Counted from the first letter of the stretch, positions 10,257 through 20,163 are shown. The stretch is 64,000 nt of DNA from an uncultured Victivallis sp. (GCA_944389895.1 CALXOA010000072.1:1-64000); one strand, 5' to 3'. Notes: generated by a model not told the origin, from the letters alone. Numbers and translations are program-made.

Positions 10257-10598
10257 ATGCAGTTGACCGGCAACGCTTTTCTGAAATTCTACGCAATCGC
10301 CGGAAACCTGGCTCAGATCGTGGTGTGGGGGGTATGGCTCTGGCTCTGCTTCCGGGTGCTCGATCTCGAGCAGATCAATCCGGCGGCGGCCGGAACGGAG
10401 GGCCGGGTGCTCTGGCTGGCGGCCGGCATCGGTTCCGGGCTGATGCTTTGCGACGTGATCCGGGTCTGGCGGGCTGACCCGAAGCATCGGCGGTTGTGGC
10501 TGACCGTCCTGTTGCGCGCAGCCGGCGTGTTCCTGTTTCTCTGGAGTGTCTGGTGGCTTTTCGCGCCGGCATTGCACCAATTGCTCGAATTGGAGTGA
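10257..10598 (+). CDS. Small three-helix membrane protein
   Basis: This 113-residue protein has hydrophobic helices at about residues 11-32, 48-66 and 80-102. The ATG at 10257 follows GGGGAAGGGAAG; a TTG at 10233 overlapping the glnN stop is an alternative. The arrangement resembles small very-long-chain-fatty-acid-elongase/ PTPLA-like helices, but the similarity is weak and no function is claimed. It is 20 bases downstream of glnN and probably co-transcribed. Confidence 0.65.
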   Translation: MQLTGNAFLKFYAIAGNLAQIVVWGVWLWLCFRVLDLEQINPAAAGTEGRVLWLAAGIGSGLMLCDVIRVWRADPKHRRLWLTVLLRAAGVFLFLWSVWWLFAPALHQLLELE

Positions 10599-10689
10599 AA
10601 CGCTCATACCGGCGGAAACGGCGTCTTAAGCTCCCTCCCGGGGAAGGAAAGCGCCCTTTCCCATTTCCGGATTTTCTCAGATCTTCGTG

Positions 10690-10718
10690 TGGACAACGGC
10701 TGCCCGGAGTGATATTGT
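10690..10718 (+). promoter_or_regulatory. Possible promoter for the recO-like gene
   Basis: TGGACA (10690-10695), 17 bases, TATTGT (10713-10718). A perfect 6-bp hairpin (CGGACA 10724-10729 with TGTCCG 10735-10740) follows in the presumed 5' leader. Confidence 0.4.
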
Positions 10719-10753
10719 ATGCGCGGACACCATCTGTCCGGAAGAAAGGTGTT

Positions 10754-11368
10754 ATGGTTTCAACTCAGATCATCGTGCTGTCGAAGCAGCCCTATCGGGA
10801 GAGTGCGTTGCTGCTGGCTGGATTGAGTCCGGACTTCGGGAAACTGAGTCTGGTCGCTCATGGCGCCCAGAAACTTTCCGCGAAGAATTTCCCGGCGGCC
10901 GATCTCTTCCGGGAACTGGATGTGGAATTTGACAATACCATTGCCGGAGATCTCTTCACGGCAAAGCAGATGGAACTCTCCTTCGCATTCGACAACATCG
11001 CCGCGGTGCCGCTGCACTTCAAAATGGCCGGGCGAATCGGGAGTTTCCTGTTGAAAAACGCCGCACCGGGCGTACCGCTGCCTTACACCTACGACACCTT
11101 GAAATCGGTGTTCACCCAACTCTGCATCACCGGTGAAGTCGATGGGAAATGGACCCTTGAACAGTGTTCGGTCGTCATCAAGACCGCCTATCTGTACGAA
11201 AACGGGCTGCTGCCGGAAGCGCGGAATGCCGAACAGAACGACTTCCTCGAAAATCTGGTCGCCGCCGGAATCGAAAACACCCCCCTGCCGGAGTGTCGCC
11301 CGGACTACTGGAAAAGCCTCAACAACTGGCTCAATTCACTCCTCGATTATCACGGTCTCGCCCGCTGA
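10754..11368 (+). CDS. recO: RecO-like DNA repair protein
   Basis: RecO anneals single strands and helps RecR load RecA at gaps. The N-terminal 80 residues (IIVLSKQPYRESALLLAGL, DFGKLSLVAHGAQK, DLFRELDVEF) match the RecO OB-fold pattern. At 204 residues it is shorter than the usual 230-250, and no Cys4 zinc finger is visible in the C-terminal half, so it may be a trimmed form. The ATG at 10754 follows GAAAGGTG; an upstream in-frame extension has no coding character. It converges on the giant glycosidase gene. Confidence 0.65.
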   Translation: MVSTQIIVLSKQPYRESALLLAGLSPDFGKLSLVAHGAQKLSAKNFPAADLFRELDVEFDNTIAGDLFTAKQMELSFAFDNIAAVPLHFKMAGRIGSFLLKNAAPGVPLPYTYDTLKSVFTQLCITGEVDGKWTLEQCSVVIKTAYLYENGLLPEARNAEQNDFLENLVAAGIENTPLPECRPDYWKSLNNWLNSLLDYHGLAR

Positions 11369-11397
11369 GCAGACCGTATTCGGGCAGGAGAGGGGTT

Positions 11398-11434
11398 CCG
11401 GCCGGTTCCGCCCGCGATGGACAAAACCGGCCGG
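11398..11434. terminator. Hairpin between convergent recO and glycosidase genes
   Basis: CCGGCCGGTT (11398-11407) and AACCGGCCGG (11425-11434) form a perfect 10-bp stem with a 17-base loop. There is no clear T-run, so it is a possible bidirectional stop or RNA-stabilising hairpin. Confidence 0.4.
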
Positions 11435-11446
11435 TTCTGCTTCCGT

Positions 11447-14400
11447 CTATTTCACCAGCACCCCCATGCGGCCGGCGTCACGGGGAACAATCCCGGAACC
11501 GAGTTCAACGATTCGATCCCGACCGGCGGAATCGCGATCCACCACCCGGATCGACAATCCGCAACCGGGCTTCATTCCGTCGAGTGGAATGGTTACATCA
11601 AGATCAATCCACTCCCCGGTACGTTTCAGGACCTTGATCCGGTCCGCGGCATCGACGGCGGTTTCCACGCCGTAGCGTCCATCCCACCGGTAGGCGTGGA
11701 AACGGTCGGCAACTGTCGAGAAGCCGTATTCACGGTAGGAATCTCCATCGCTGAGCGCGATGATCAACACGTCGCCGCCGGTACGGATATCCCCCTTCTC
11801 ACGGGTCTGAACGGGCGTCCCGTCATGGATCCGCGCCGCCAGCCGCAACTCCTTTCCGGTACCGAAAAGCTGGTAGTCCATCTGGAGACCGTCATTCTCG
11901 ATCGTCCGGTCCAGCTTTCCGAAATCGATCGAACCGGAGAGCGATTCCGGCAGGAACGGAACCATTACGCCCTCGGTGGTGAACTCTCCCCCCGCCCATT
12001 TGACCCGGATGTCATAGATCTCAGGGCGACTGCCGGTGAACCGATTGTTGCGGTCGTTGCGGGTCAGAACAATCTCCGCCCGACGACTTTCCCCGGGCCT
12101 GACCCCGGCAAACCGGATCACATCGGGCGTGAAGAAACACAGCTGCGAAGACGGAGTAAGTTCGATATCGGTTTCGCGATCGGAGTTGTTACGTACCACG
12201 ATCGAACGGCTGAACCCTTCAACGCTGATCGGGGGCGCCGGTTCGACCCGGAACACGGTAGGAACCAGTTTTCGACCGTCACCGAGCGTGCCCCCCACTT
12301 CGAGTTCTCCGGGGGTAAAATCTCCCGTCGAAGTCACGGCAAGGGTAAGTGGTTTGCTCTCGCCGGGTTCCAGCCGGAGAGTCGCCGGGTCAAAGGTGAA
12401 GGCAAGTTTTTCGATGCCGCGCACCTGGGGAACCAGCTCAACGGCGGCCTCACCGTCATTGCGGCAGACCAGTTCGAGCCGGGCGGTCTGTCCGGCGGCG
12501 AGACGGTGATCGAATTTACGGGTCACATTCGCCGGAGTCACATAAACCGTTTCTACCACATCGGCGGCAGGACGCTGCGGGACTTCGACCGACGATCGGA
12601 ATGCGGCAAGAAAAGTCGGCTGCCCTGTGAATTTCGCAAGATCGATCCGGTCGAAATAACGTACAAAGCGATCGGCAAGTTTCAACTTCCGGTCGCCGGA
12701 GGCTTCCGGCAGCGGATTCCCGAACTGATCGAAACCGGCCGAACCGGCACTGCCGGGCAACGTAAATTCAACAGGAGACGGCGTGATGTTCCAGAGCGCC
12801 GCCGAACCGGAACCATCGGGGCGGCGGAAGAGATAGACGTGCACCGCCCCGTCCGCCAGCACGACCCGGCCGACCGCCGCGGCATCGCGGTAGAAGCGGT
12901 TTTTGAATGCTTCGACCGCCACCAGCGGCGTCGCATCGGCACCCGGCAGCATGAAATCACGGTCGTTGTAGAAAATCGACATTTCGACACCGGCAGCAAG
13001 GTGGATCGGCATCTTCTTGGTCAGCATCTCGGTCAACATACCGAAGGAGTGAAAGACACTGCCGGACTCCATATCCCAAACCTTCCAGCCGGGGAAGCAC
13101 TTCTCGTACTCGTTACGGGCGGCAAGAAGATTTTCAAAACCATTGCCGTTGTATTCAACCCCGTAGAGATGAACCCCTATCACACCGGAGGCAAAAGCAT
13201 TCCCGTTCTGGCGGTGAAAATCCTGCATGAATTCGATCGGAATCCGGTTCAGGTTACCGAGCACCACGGTTGACTGCGGCGCGTATTTCGCGACGGCATT
13301 GCTGAAAGGACGGTAAAAACTGATCCATTCCCGCGCATCGGCCGACGGACTCCAGCCTCCGTCAAGATTGGTTTCATTGCAGAAATTCCAGTAATCGACC
13401 GTCCCTTTCGCCTGCGCAAGACACCGGCGGAAATATTCCGGCAGATCGTCCGGCTGGAGAAGACGCGCCCGCCGGACAAAACGATTACCGCGCGTGATCA
13501 GGGAGCCGACTTTAAATCCGGCCTCCCGGAAGACCGCCGCGGCATCGGCCGGATTGACCGCATAAGGCTGGTTGCGCGAATCAAAGAAGTCCATGTCTCC
13601 GATGTAGACAATGCCCTCCCCGAGCGCCTTGAACTCGGCGGCGATCGCGGCAAAGTCGACCGGCGGAGTCAGATCGATCAGATTGTGAAGCCAGATACCG
13701 CTGCGCGGATCGGTTCGGTCGGCCGGAATGTATTTCGCGACATACCGTTCGCGATCGGCTAGGAACTCTCCCTCCGGAGTACGAACTTTGAGCAGCAGAT
13801 TGAAGAAACCGGCCGGAAGAGATGTCAGATCCCAGTCGAAGGAACTGCGCCCGGCGGGCAGTTCCAGTTCCTTCTCCTGACGCAGCGGGGATTCCCCGCC
13901 GAAGAACGGTTTTGCCTCGACGGTCAGCCGGACTTTCCGGGGCTGCGGTGTATCGAAAAGAAACGTCGCGCCACCGGGTTCGCCGAGGCGCAGATGAGCG
14001 TACAAGCCCTTGAAGTCGATTTTCGCGTCGAAGTCGACGGGAAGCCGGCGCGTGATCTTGAAATTGCGTATTTCAAGCGTACGCCCGGGGTGATCTCCCC
14101 AGTTCAGCAGAATCCGCCCGGAACGGATGTTCTCACGGAATTTCTCGGGGACCTTTCCCCGGAAGGAGATTCTGGTCCACTCCGGCCCGAGGTTGCGCTC
14201 CGCCGACGTGTAACGGAACGGGAACTGTTCCCAGTTGGTCTGCGCCAGAAAACTGCCGCTGGGCGCGGGAACGCTGCCGGAACTCACTCTTCCTTCATAT
14301 TCAAACTCGATCTCCTCCCCGGGCAACACGGAAAAAACCGGCAACAGCGGACGAACCGGAGCAGTCTGATAAGCCGGATAGACAACCCGGTAAAGGGTAC

Positions 14401-16210
14401 CGTCCGCCGTGACCTTCGCCTCGGGATAACTTCCCCAGAAACTGATGTTTTCCATCTTTTCCGGATATTCGATCAGATTGATTCGACCGGGAAATTTCGC
14501 GGCGACGTTGTACTCAGCGGCATCTCCCAGCCACAGCGGAGTATAGGGGAGCGCAAGCTGCGAAACAAAAACCAGCGGCACGTAGAGGGACGGTTCACTC
14601 CACGACATGCTGGTCTGATCGTGCGGCGAAAAACTCAGCCAGTGCTCCTGCATCAGCTGATCGGCGTCCTGATAGGAGGCGTTGAAGGTCAATTCGAGAC
14701 CGTTGAAAGGCGTGATCCGCCGCGTCTCGTCAACAAGGGGAATTTTCATCAGCGCTTCCCAGCCGCCGTCAACCAGCCGGCTCCTGCCGGTGCAGTTTTT
14801 CACAACGGTCTTGCCGGCCTCGTCACGGGTGATGGTGTACTGTTCCTGCCGGATCCGTGACCGGGCATTGCGGAAACGACCGGTCGGCATCAGAAAGAAC
14901 TCAAACGCATCGCGCTCATAAACCTGTTCGCTTTTGAAATTGAGCATGTCATCGGCGGCACGAAAAAAGACATAGAGATTTTCGCGATCCGCCGCCAGAC
15001 GGAAAGAAGCCTTGTTGTCGTCCGGCTGGAGCGGACTCTTGTTCTGGCGCGTGTTGGGAATCGTGTATTCAGGCCGCTCCGCCCAGAACGGAGCGGCCAG
15101 ATCGAAAGGGACCTCTGCGAAACATTCCACCTCCGCACGGCCGGCTTCCGCCTTTGCCGCCTTCCGGGCCGGGGGAACGAACCCCGGCAATTCAATTCCA
15201 CGGACGGCGGCTTCGGTAAGTCCGATGCCGCGGAGCCGCAATTCCACATCCCGGATCTCGATGGTACCGCCGCCATGACTGCTGAAGTCGATCCGCACGG
15301 AAACCGCCCCTTTCGGGACTTCGGCCTCCAGCGTGAACTCCTGCCAGTCGCCGGTCTTGCGCAACACCCCGTGATCGGAGTCATTCGGCGGCAGCTTCAT
15401 CGTCTTGCGTTCAGCGTTGTAGAACAGGATCGAAACCGAAGTGTACTTCGCCGCCTCGTAATCACCGACCCAGCGGCAGCTCGCCTTCAACACCACGCTG
15501 CCGGAGAACTTCGGATCCAGCTCGGAAACGCCGATCAGGGCGGACCATTTACCGACCGGGAAGGTCAGCCGCGCCGGAGCGCCATCCTTCGCCGGGGTAA
15601 ACTGCGACTCGAACGACTTCCAGAAATTGGTGTTGTCGAGGCTCTGCCGATCCACACGCATGACACCGTAGAGACTCTCTTCGGAGAGATCGGGAGAGCG
15701 CAGCGCAAGGCTGAACTCTTCGATCTCGGCGTCGAGCGCGCCGTGACTGTTGATTTCGACGCGGATGGCCGCCGCGCCCTCGGGAATCTGTCCAACCACT
15801 TCGAAACTCTGAGGTTCGTTGCTCTTCTTGAAAAACGCCTGCGCGGGATCGGCAACATTGATTTTTTTACCCGTGCCGTCGAAGAAATAGGTGAAAAGCA
15901 TCGTCGTCTTGAAGTTCGCCGGATCGCCCAGCAGTTTCGCCCGGACCTTGTAGACAAACTCGACCGGTTTTTCAGAAGGCAGTTGCGGCAGCTTCTGCAT
16001 CCGGTAGAGAGCACTCCACCTGCCTGCCGGATGATTCATCACAGCCGTTTTCCCGTCGGCGGCGGGAGTGAAGGTTCCCTGATGGACCGTGAAATTCGCG
16101 CCATCGCGCAGAATCTCCGATCCGAACAACGGAACCTCTCCGGCGCCGGCAGTCGCCGCGATGAGGCATACCGCGGCAGAGACAATCAGTGCGGACAATT
16201 TTCTTCTCAT
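11447..16210 (-). CDS. Giant secreted multidomain glycosidase (clan A TIM barrel, GH39-like) with CBM9-like domains
   Basis: The 1,587-residue protein has a signal peptide (residues 1-24, ending TAGAG). Residues about 25-350 form two similar beta-sandwich modules. Residues about 360-540 look like a CBM9/DOMON domain (SFRLAADRENLYVFFRAADD, YERDAFEFFLMPTG). A further sandwich precedes a TIM barrel at about 880-1150, with WNFCNETN (general acid Glu946) and WDMESGS (nucleophile Glu1048); a spacing of 102 residues fits clan A. Ig-like repeats and a second DOMON-like domain (GGDVLIIALSDGDSYREYGF) end the protein. ATG 16210 has AAGGGAA upstream. It is the last gene of the LacI-GH43-pilin-pilin unit. 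The GH39 label is tentative; the substrate is unknown. Confidence 0.78.
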   Translation of the reverse strand: MRRKLSALIVSAAVCLIAATAGAGEVPLFGSEILRDGANFTVHQGTFTPAADGKTAVMNHPAGRWSALYRMQKLPQLPSEKPVEFVYKVRAKLLGDPANFKTTMLFTYFFDGTGKKINVADPAQAFFKKSNEPQSFEVVGQIPEGAAAIRVEINSHGALDAEIEEFSLALRSPDLSEESLYGVMRVDRQSLDNTNFWKSFESQFTPAKDGAPARLTFPVGKWSALIGVSELDPKFSGSVVLKASCRWVGDYEAAKYTSVSILFYNAERKTMKLPPNDSDHGVLRKTGDWQEFTLEAEVPKGAVSVRIDFSSHGGGTIEIRDVELRLRGIGLTEAAVRGIELPGFVPPARKAAKAEAGRAEVECFAEVPFDLAAPFWAERPEYTIPNTRQNKSPLQPDDNKASFRLAADRENLYVFFRAADDMLNFKSEQVYERDAFEFFLMPTGRFRNARSRIRQEQYTITRDEAGKTVVKNCTGRSRLVDGGWEALMKIPLVDETRRITPFNGLELTFNASYQDADQLMQEHWLSFSPHDQTSMSWSEPSLYVPLVFVSQLALPYTPLWLGDAAEYNVAAKFPGRINLIEYPEKMENISFWGSYPEAKVTADGTLYRVVYPAYQTAPVRPLLPVFSVLPGEEIEFEYEGRVSSGSVPAPSGSFLAQTNWEQFPFRYTSAERNLGPEWTRISFRGKVPEKFRENIRSGRILLNWGDHPGRTLEIRNFKITRRLPVDFDAKIDFKGLYAHLRLGEPGGATFLFDTPQPRKVRLTVEAKPFFGGESPLRQEKELELPAGRSSFDWDLTSLPAGFFNLLLKVRTPEGEFLADRERYVAKYIPADRTDPRSGIWLHNLIDLTPPVDFAAIAAEFKALGEGIVYIGDMDFFDSRNQPYAVNPADAAAVFREAGFKVGSLITRGNRFVRRARLLQPDDLPEYFRRCLAQAKGTVDYWNFCNETNLDGGWSPSADAREWISFYRPFSNAVAKYAPQSTVVLGNLNRIPIEFMQDFHRQNGNAFASGVIGVHLYGVEYNGNGFENLLAARNEYEKCFPGWKVWDMESGSVFHSFGMLTEMLTKKMPIHLAAGVEMSIFYNDRDFMLPGADATPLVAVEAFKNRFYRDAAAVGRVVLADGAVHVYLFRRPDGSGSAALWNITPSPVEFTLPGSAGSAGFDQFGNPLPEASGDRKLKLADRFVRYFDRIDLAKFTGQPTFLAAFRSSVEVPQRPAADVVETVYVTPANVTRKFDHRLAAGQTARLELVCRNDGEAAVELVPQVRGIEKLAFTFDPATLRLEPGESKPLTLAVTSTGDFTPGELEVGGTLGDGRKLVPTVFRVEPAPPISVEGFSRSIVVRNNSDRETDIELTPSSQLCFFTPDVIRFAGVRPGESRRAEIVLTRNDRNNRFTGSRPEIYDIRVKWAGGEFTTEGVMVPFLPESLSGSIDFGKLDRTIENDGLQMDYQLFGTGKELRLAARIHDGTPVQTREKGDIRTGGDVLIIALSDGDSYREYGFSTVADRFHAYRWDGRYGVETAVDAADRIKVLKRTGEWIDLDVTIPLDGMKPGCGLSIRVVDRDSAGRDRIVELGSGIVPRDAGRMGVLVK

Positions 16211-16263
16211 TCTCTTTCCCTTCAAGTATGTTGTTCCCGATTGACGGTGGAGTACACCATGCG

Positions 16264-17043
16264 TCAGCGATAAAAATATTTCAAATTATCCCCGTAGTCG
16301 GGGAAACAGCCGATTGCGGCCGGATTGCGGACCAGCCGGGAGAAGATCTCCTGTTCACTGTGACCATCGACAAAGAGATAGTTCTCGAACTGGCCGCCAT
16401 GCCGACCGTAATCGACGTATGTCTTTTCCGGATTGGTCTGCCAGTTCCAGTCATAAGCGAAGGAGTACTCCATGGAACCGGTGGTATAAGCATGGTCCAC
16501 CAGCATCGCCACCCCGCTTGGCCGCACAAACCGATTCAGACGTTTCACGCCGAAACTGTGAACTGCCGGGGCCTGCCAGTTCTCTGTCCCCCAGTTGCCG
16601 AAGTACCAGCTGTATCCGTAGTTGCAGAGGAACTTATCGGACGGCAGCGGCGTGACCTGCCATGCATTCGACGACGGACAGAGAAGAACCCGGCTGATCA
16701 CCGCCTTCCCGTCTCCCCACGGCCGCTGGATGGATAAATAGGTATAAATATCCCACGTCCATCGCTTATTGGCGGTATTCAGCCGTACCCGCGGCAGAAA
16801 ATCACTGTTGTCGGCCGCATAAAGATGCATCGCGGCTCCAATTTGTTTCTGATTGTTGAGACACTGAGTCGCCTGAGCTTTGGCACGCGCCTTATTCAAA
16901 GCCGGCAAAAGCATGGCGGCAAGAATCGCGATGATCGCGATCACGATCAGCAATTCGATGAGAGTAAAGAGCTTACGATACAGCAGACGATAGGCTGGCC
17001 ACCCCGACTTCAAACCGCAGTTCAACTCATTCACGCACTTCAT
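16264..17043 (-). CDS. Pilin-like H-X9-DG protein
   Basis: The 259-residue protein carries the prepilin-type segment [18 protein letters not shown] near residue 25, then the helix [26 protein letters not shown], and a soluble beta-rich domain. Near the C-terminus it has [14 protein letters not shown], the H-X9-DG signature of the prepilin-processing-associated family widespread in Lentisphaerota and Planctomycetota. The residue before the Phe is Leu, not the Gly normally needed for prepilin peptidase. ATG 17043 is preceded by AAGGAGATGG. It lies 53 bases upstream of the giant glycosidase and is probably exported and membrane-anchored or assembled in a pseudopilus. The function of the family is unknown. 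Confidence 0.85.
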   Translation of the reverse strand: MKCVNELNCGLKSGWPAYRLLYRKLFTLIELLIVIAIIAILAAMLLPALNKARAKAQATQCLNNQKQIGAAMHLYAADNSDFLPRVRLNTANKRWTWDIYTYLSIQRPWGDGKAVISRVLLCPSSNAWQVTPLPSDKFLCNYGYSWYFGNWGTENWQAPAVHSFGVKRLNRFVRPSGVAMLVDHAYTTGSMEYSFAYDWNWQTNPEKTYVDYGRHGGQFENYLFVDGHSEQEIFSRLVRNPAAIGCFPDYGDNLKYFYR

Positions 17044-17308
17044 AGCTCCATCTCCTTGTTTACTCAATGTGTCGCCAGTTGCGGATTTCCAGGGAAAACG
17101 AATGCATCACTCTCTTCCCGCCGCCTCTTTCCCCGGCAGCTTCTCAATGCCCTCCTCTCGCGTTGTCAATGTTCCGATTACGGGATTTCAAAATCCAGAT
17201 CATCATTTTTTCAATCGATGCTCGATCCCATGCGGACCATCCATTCCTTTCACGATTCCACCACCGTAAAAATCGGCCCTCCTTGCCGGCAATGAAATCT
17301 TTTCTTAC
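17044..17308 (-). other. 265-bp gap between two pilin-like genes, no gene seen
   Basis: No open frame with coding character is seen on either strand. TTGACA occurs on the minus strand (near 17164-17169) but no good -10 follows at 16-18 bases, so an internal promoter for the downstream pilin and glycosidase is possible but not supported. Confidence 0.4.
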
Positions 17309-18124
17309 TTACCAGTTATCCCACCCGAGCGTCTTCTTTCCGACGTCGCAATTGACATCAAATTCAGGACAGGTGCCGTGGGGATCGAGCGGCGCACGGA
17401 CCCGGACTCCGGAAACATGCCAGTCGAGCCAGAGAACATTCGCCGTGGTATCATGCCGCCCCGCCGGGCATCCGAAACCGGTACTGTTGTAGACCTTGAC
17501 ATCCGCGTAGGCCGGGGCGATCCGGAAATAACCGACCTCCATGTTGGGGCCCCTCTTCGTTTTGTCAATATCCCAGGAGTCGGTCAGGGCAACCTTGCGC
17601 GAGGAAAAACGCTGCGTACTGATCTTGCGGGAGATACGCTCATTGGATCCGGCCGCGGCGAAAATGTTGTTGTTTGCACCGTAATGGGCGTTCCAGTTCC
17701 ACCATGTGGCCGACTGATCGGTCGGGAAGGACCCCGGCTGCGCCGGACATTTCAACTGGGCGATCGTCAGATAGCCGGTTTTCCCCCTGGCCTTGCCGGG
17801 GGTCTGAGTCGTTCCCAGCAGAGCATCGGTCCACATCGTATTGTACTCGGTGGCATGTCCCCAGACCGGAGGCAGGCAGTCATCGAAGTCGGCCGTATAA
17901 GTGGCGAACGCCAGGCCGATCTGTTTCATGTTGTTCGCACAACTTGTCGTATGAGCTCTGGCACGCGCCTTGTTCAATGCCGGCAGAAGCATGGCGGCAA
18001 GAATCGCGATGATCGCGATCACGACCAGCAACTCGATGAGCGTGAAATTATGGGAACCGCGACCGGAAGAGATCCGTTTTCGATCGCTTCCGAAGAATGC
18101 CTTCCGGTCATTTTCGTACTTCAT
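17309..18124 (-). CDS. Pilin-like H-X9-DG protein
   Basis: The 271-residue protein starts at ATG 18124 after AAAGGAAA and has [18 protein letters not shown] at about residue 27, then [20 protein letters not shown]. The C-terminal signature is degenerate ([13 protein letters not shown], with Trp replacing Gly of DGH). The residue before Phe is Asn. An 83-bp stretch encoding the N-terminal helix is almost identical in DNA to the neighbouring pilin gene (16881-16963 against 17959-18041), showing recent duplication or conversion. It lies 43 bases downstream of the GH43 gene in the same unit. Confidence 0.85.
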   Translation of the reverse strand: MKYENDRKAFFGSDRKRISSGRGSHNFTLIELLVVIAIIAILAAMLLPALNKARARAHTTSCANNMKQIGLAFATYTADFDDCLPPVWGHATEYNTMWTDALLGTTQTPGKARGKTGYLTIAQLKCPAQPGSFPTDQSATWWNWNAHYGANNNIFAAAGSNERISRKISTQRFSSRKVALTDSWDIDKTKRGPNMEVGYFRIAPAYADVKVYNSTGFGCPAGRHDTTANVLWLDWHVSGVRVRAPLDPHGTCPEFDVNCDVGKKTLGWDNW

Positions 18125-18167
18125 GACTGAAATTTCCTTTCCTGTCTGCCTGTGTAAAATCGAACTC

Positions 18168-19091
18168 TCAAAAAACCAGTGACCCGGTCTCCACCTGCTG
18201 GTGAAACACCGGAGATCCATCCGCATTCTCCCGGAAGGGGGTCAGAAAAACCCGGCGCCCGGCAAATCCGGCCCCCGGAACCGTAACACCGTGACAGGCG
18301 ATCCAGCAATTTCCGGAGGCATCGTCGAAGAAACAGTGGTGCCCCGGCGCCAGCACACCGCCCCCGGATTCCAGTACCGGTTCCGGCAGCTTGCGCCAGG
18401 AAACCGGATTGAGCGGATCGCGCCCGACCAGTTCGAGCGCTCCGACACAGTAGTTGTCGGTATGGGCTCCATTCGCGGAAAAATAGAGAAAACTCCGGCC
18501 GCCGGCACGCCGGAACACCGGCCCCTCGTTGATCCGGTCAGGCCCCAGTCGTTCCCACGGCAGTTCGGCCCTGGAAATCACCACCCTTGACCCGGTCAGT
18601 TCGACAGGCGAAGCCATTCTTGCGATTTTCAATACCTCCTGCCCGTTCTCAAGCGCCGCAAAGACAAACCAGCGCTCCCCGGCGGCCTCAAATACCGTTC
18701 CGTCAATGGCCCACTCGTCGGCGACCGGGATGCCGGCCGGCTTGAACACCCCGTCCGGCCGCTCACCGTCACAGCGCAACGCAAACATCCGATGCGAAGC
18801 GAATCCACCGTCACCGGCACTGACGAAACAATACCACGCCCCGTCAAGCCGGTGGATCTCCGGCGCCCAGAACTGAACGGCGCAACCACTGCCCGGCACC
18901 CCGCGGAACTGACACCGCAACGGCGCATCCGCAAGTTGGTCCGGAGCTGCGGCACAGCGCAGATAAAGCCCGTCCGATGCGGTACACCAGCAGAAGATCT
19001 CGCCACCCAGAAGCAGAACCCATGGATCGGCTCCGAACGCGATCACCGGATTCACAAACCGACCGCGGCTGCCGGCAAAGTCCTTCACCAT
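18168..19091 (-). CDS. Glycoside hydrolase family 43-like enzyme (arabinosidase/xylosidase type)
   Basis: The 307-residue protein is a five-bladed beta-propeller by motif. [12 protein letters not shown] holds the general base Asp22, [21 protein letters not shown] the family WAPE segment, [10 protein letters not shown] the pKa-tuning Asp130, and RINEGPVF the general acid Glu189. Members hydrolyse arabinofuranosyl or xylosyl links in hemicellulose and similar glycans. There is no signal peptide after the ATG at 19091 (AAAGGAG upstream), so it probably acts in the cytoplasm on imported oligosaccharides. It follows the LacI gene by 16 bases and is likely controlled by it. Confidence 0.85.
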   Translation of the reverse strand: MVKDFAGSRGRFVNPVIAFGADPWVLLLGGEIFCWCTASDGLYLRCAAAPDQLADAPLRCQFRGVPGSGCAVQFWAPEIHRLDGAWYCFVSAGDGGFASHRMFALRCDGERPDGVFKPAGIPVADEWAIDGTVFEAAGERWFVFAALENGQEVLKIARMASPVELTGSRVVISRAELPWERLGPDRINEGPVFRRAGGRSFLYFSANGAHTDNYCVGALELVGRDPLNPVSWRKLPEPVLESGGGVLAPGHHCFFDDASGNCWIACHGVTVPGAGFAGRRVFLTPFRENADGSPVFHQQVETGSLVF

Positions 19092-19107
19092 GAGACAATC
19101 TCCTTTT

Positions 19108-20130
19108 CTACCGTTTCGCATCCACAGCCGGAACCGGACATTTTCCCGTACTTTCGCGAATCACCAGCGAAGTCGGAAGAATTTCGCGCGGCAACGCCCG
19201 CCCGGGTTCCCGGAGGCAGAGATCCAGTTCCCGCATCGCCCGGTACGCGGCCTCGCGCATCGGATGATGAACCGTCGTCAGCGCAGGGGTCAGGCAGGCG
19301 CTGCACTCGAAATCGTCGAACCCGACCACCGAAAGCTGCTCCGGAACCTTCCGCCCGAGTTCCCATGCCGCCCGCAACACACCGAGCGCAATGTCGTCAC
19401 CGCTGGTCATTACCGCGGTAAGTTCAGGATGACGCGACAACAATTCTTTTGCCGCCTGACGATTCCCTTCGAAGGAAAGACCGCTGCTCATCACCCATCC
19501 CGGTTCAGGAACGATGCCGGCCTCGGCCAGCCCATGTTCATACCCCTTCATACGTTGAATGTGATTCAACGTATCGAGGGGAAATCCCAGATAGCCGATC
19601 CGGGTGTGCCCGAGTCTGATCAGGTGCCGGGCGGCCTCCCGGGCGCCGGAATAGGAATCGTTGTCGATGAAGCCGATGTTCCCGCAGGTGCTGTTCTGGT
19701 CGATCAGAATCAGTTTGAGTTCGGAATCGATCAATTCGGGCAGCTCCCGCTCAAACAGCGAGGGAAGGATCATCAAAGCTCCCGAACACTGTTGCTCACG
19801 GATGTCTTCGAGCAGACTGCGGCGGCTGTTCCGACCGCGGTTGATCACGCAGTATTCGATGCCGTATTCGACCGCCGCCGCATTCAATCCGTCGAAAAGC
19901 GCGGATACATAGTTACTGAAACTGTCGGCCGAAGAGATCACCGCGATTTTCTTTTCACGGTTCAGGTGGCTGCTGGCGACGTAGTTGTGTTTCCGCAACA
20001 ACTGGTTCACCCGCCGCCGGACATCTTCGCTGACGCCGCTGCGCCCGTTCATCGCCCGCGAAACGCTGGCGATTGACAGGCCGGCCTCCTCGGCAATCCG
20101 GGTGATGTTTACAGTGCGGGTTCTCGGCAT
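19108..20130 (-). CDS. LacI family transcriptional regulator
   Basis: The 340-residue protein has an N-terminal helix-turn-helix (NITRIAEEAGLSIASVSRAMNG) and hinge, then a periplasmic-binding-protein-like sugar sensor: IAVISSADSFSNYVSALFDG, FIDNDSYSGAREAARHLIRLGHTRIGYLG, TAVMTSGDDIALGVLRAAWELG, LSVVGFDDFE. It is the first gene of the LacI-GH43-pilin-pilin-glycosidase unit. Its own promoter is a perfect consensus and overlaps a 16-bp palindrome, so it very likely represses itself and the whole unit until a sugar binds. The ATG follows CAGGAG. Confidence 0.93.
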   Translation of the reverse strand: MPRTRTVNITRIAEEAGLSIASVSRAMNGRSGVSEDVRRRVNQLLRKHNYVASSHLNREKKIAVISSADSFSNYVSALFDGLNAAAVEYGIEYCVINRGRNSRRSLLEDIREQQCSGALMILPSLFERELPELIDSELKLILIDQNSTCGNIGFIDNDSYSGAREAARHLIRLGHTRIGYLGFPLDTLNHIQRMKGYEHGLAEAGIVPEPGWVMSSGLSFEGNRQAAKELLSRHPELTAVMTSGDDIALGVLRAAWELGRKVPEQLSVVGFDDFECSACLTPALTTVHHPMREAAYRAMRELDLCLREPGRALPREILPTSLVIRESTGKCPVPAVDAKR

Positions 20131-20147
20131 TTCAATCTCCTGATTTT

Positions 20148-20163
20148 TTATTTACGTAAATAA
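20148..20163. promoter_or_regulatory. Operator palindrome TTATTTACGTAAATAA (O1)
   Basis: This perfect 16-bp palindrome with a central CG, as in many LacI-family operators, overlaps the -10 edge and start site of the LacI promoter. A second copy of its 14-bp core lies 103 bases away, nearer eno. Confidence 0.7.

Noticed and set aside
11417..13273. 618-codon plus-strand open frame opposite the giant glycosidase
   Set aside because: It is the antisense of a G+C-rich gene with clear signal peptide and catalytic motifs; its translation is rich in Arg, His, Gly and Pro without domain pattern and lacks a Shine-Dalgarno.
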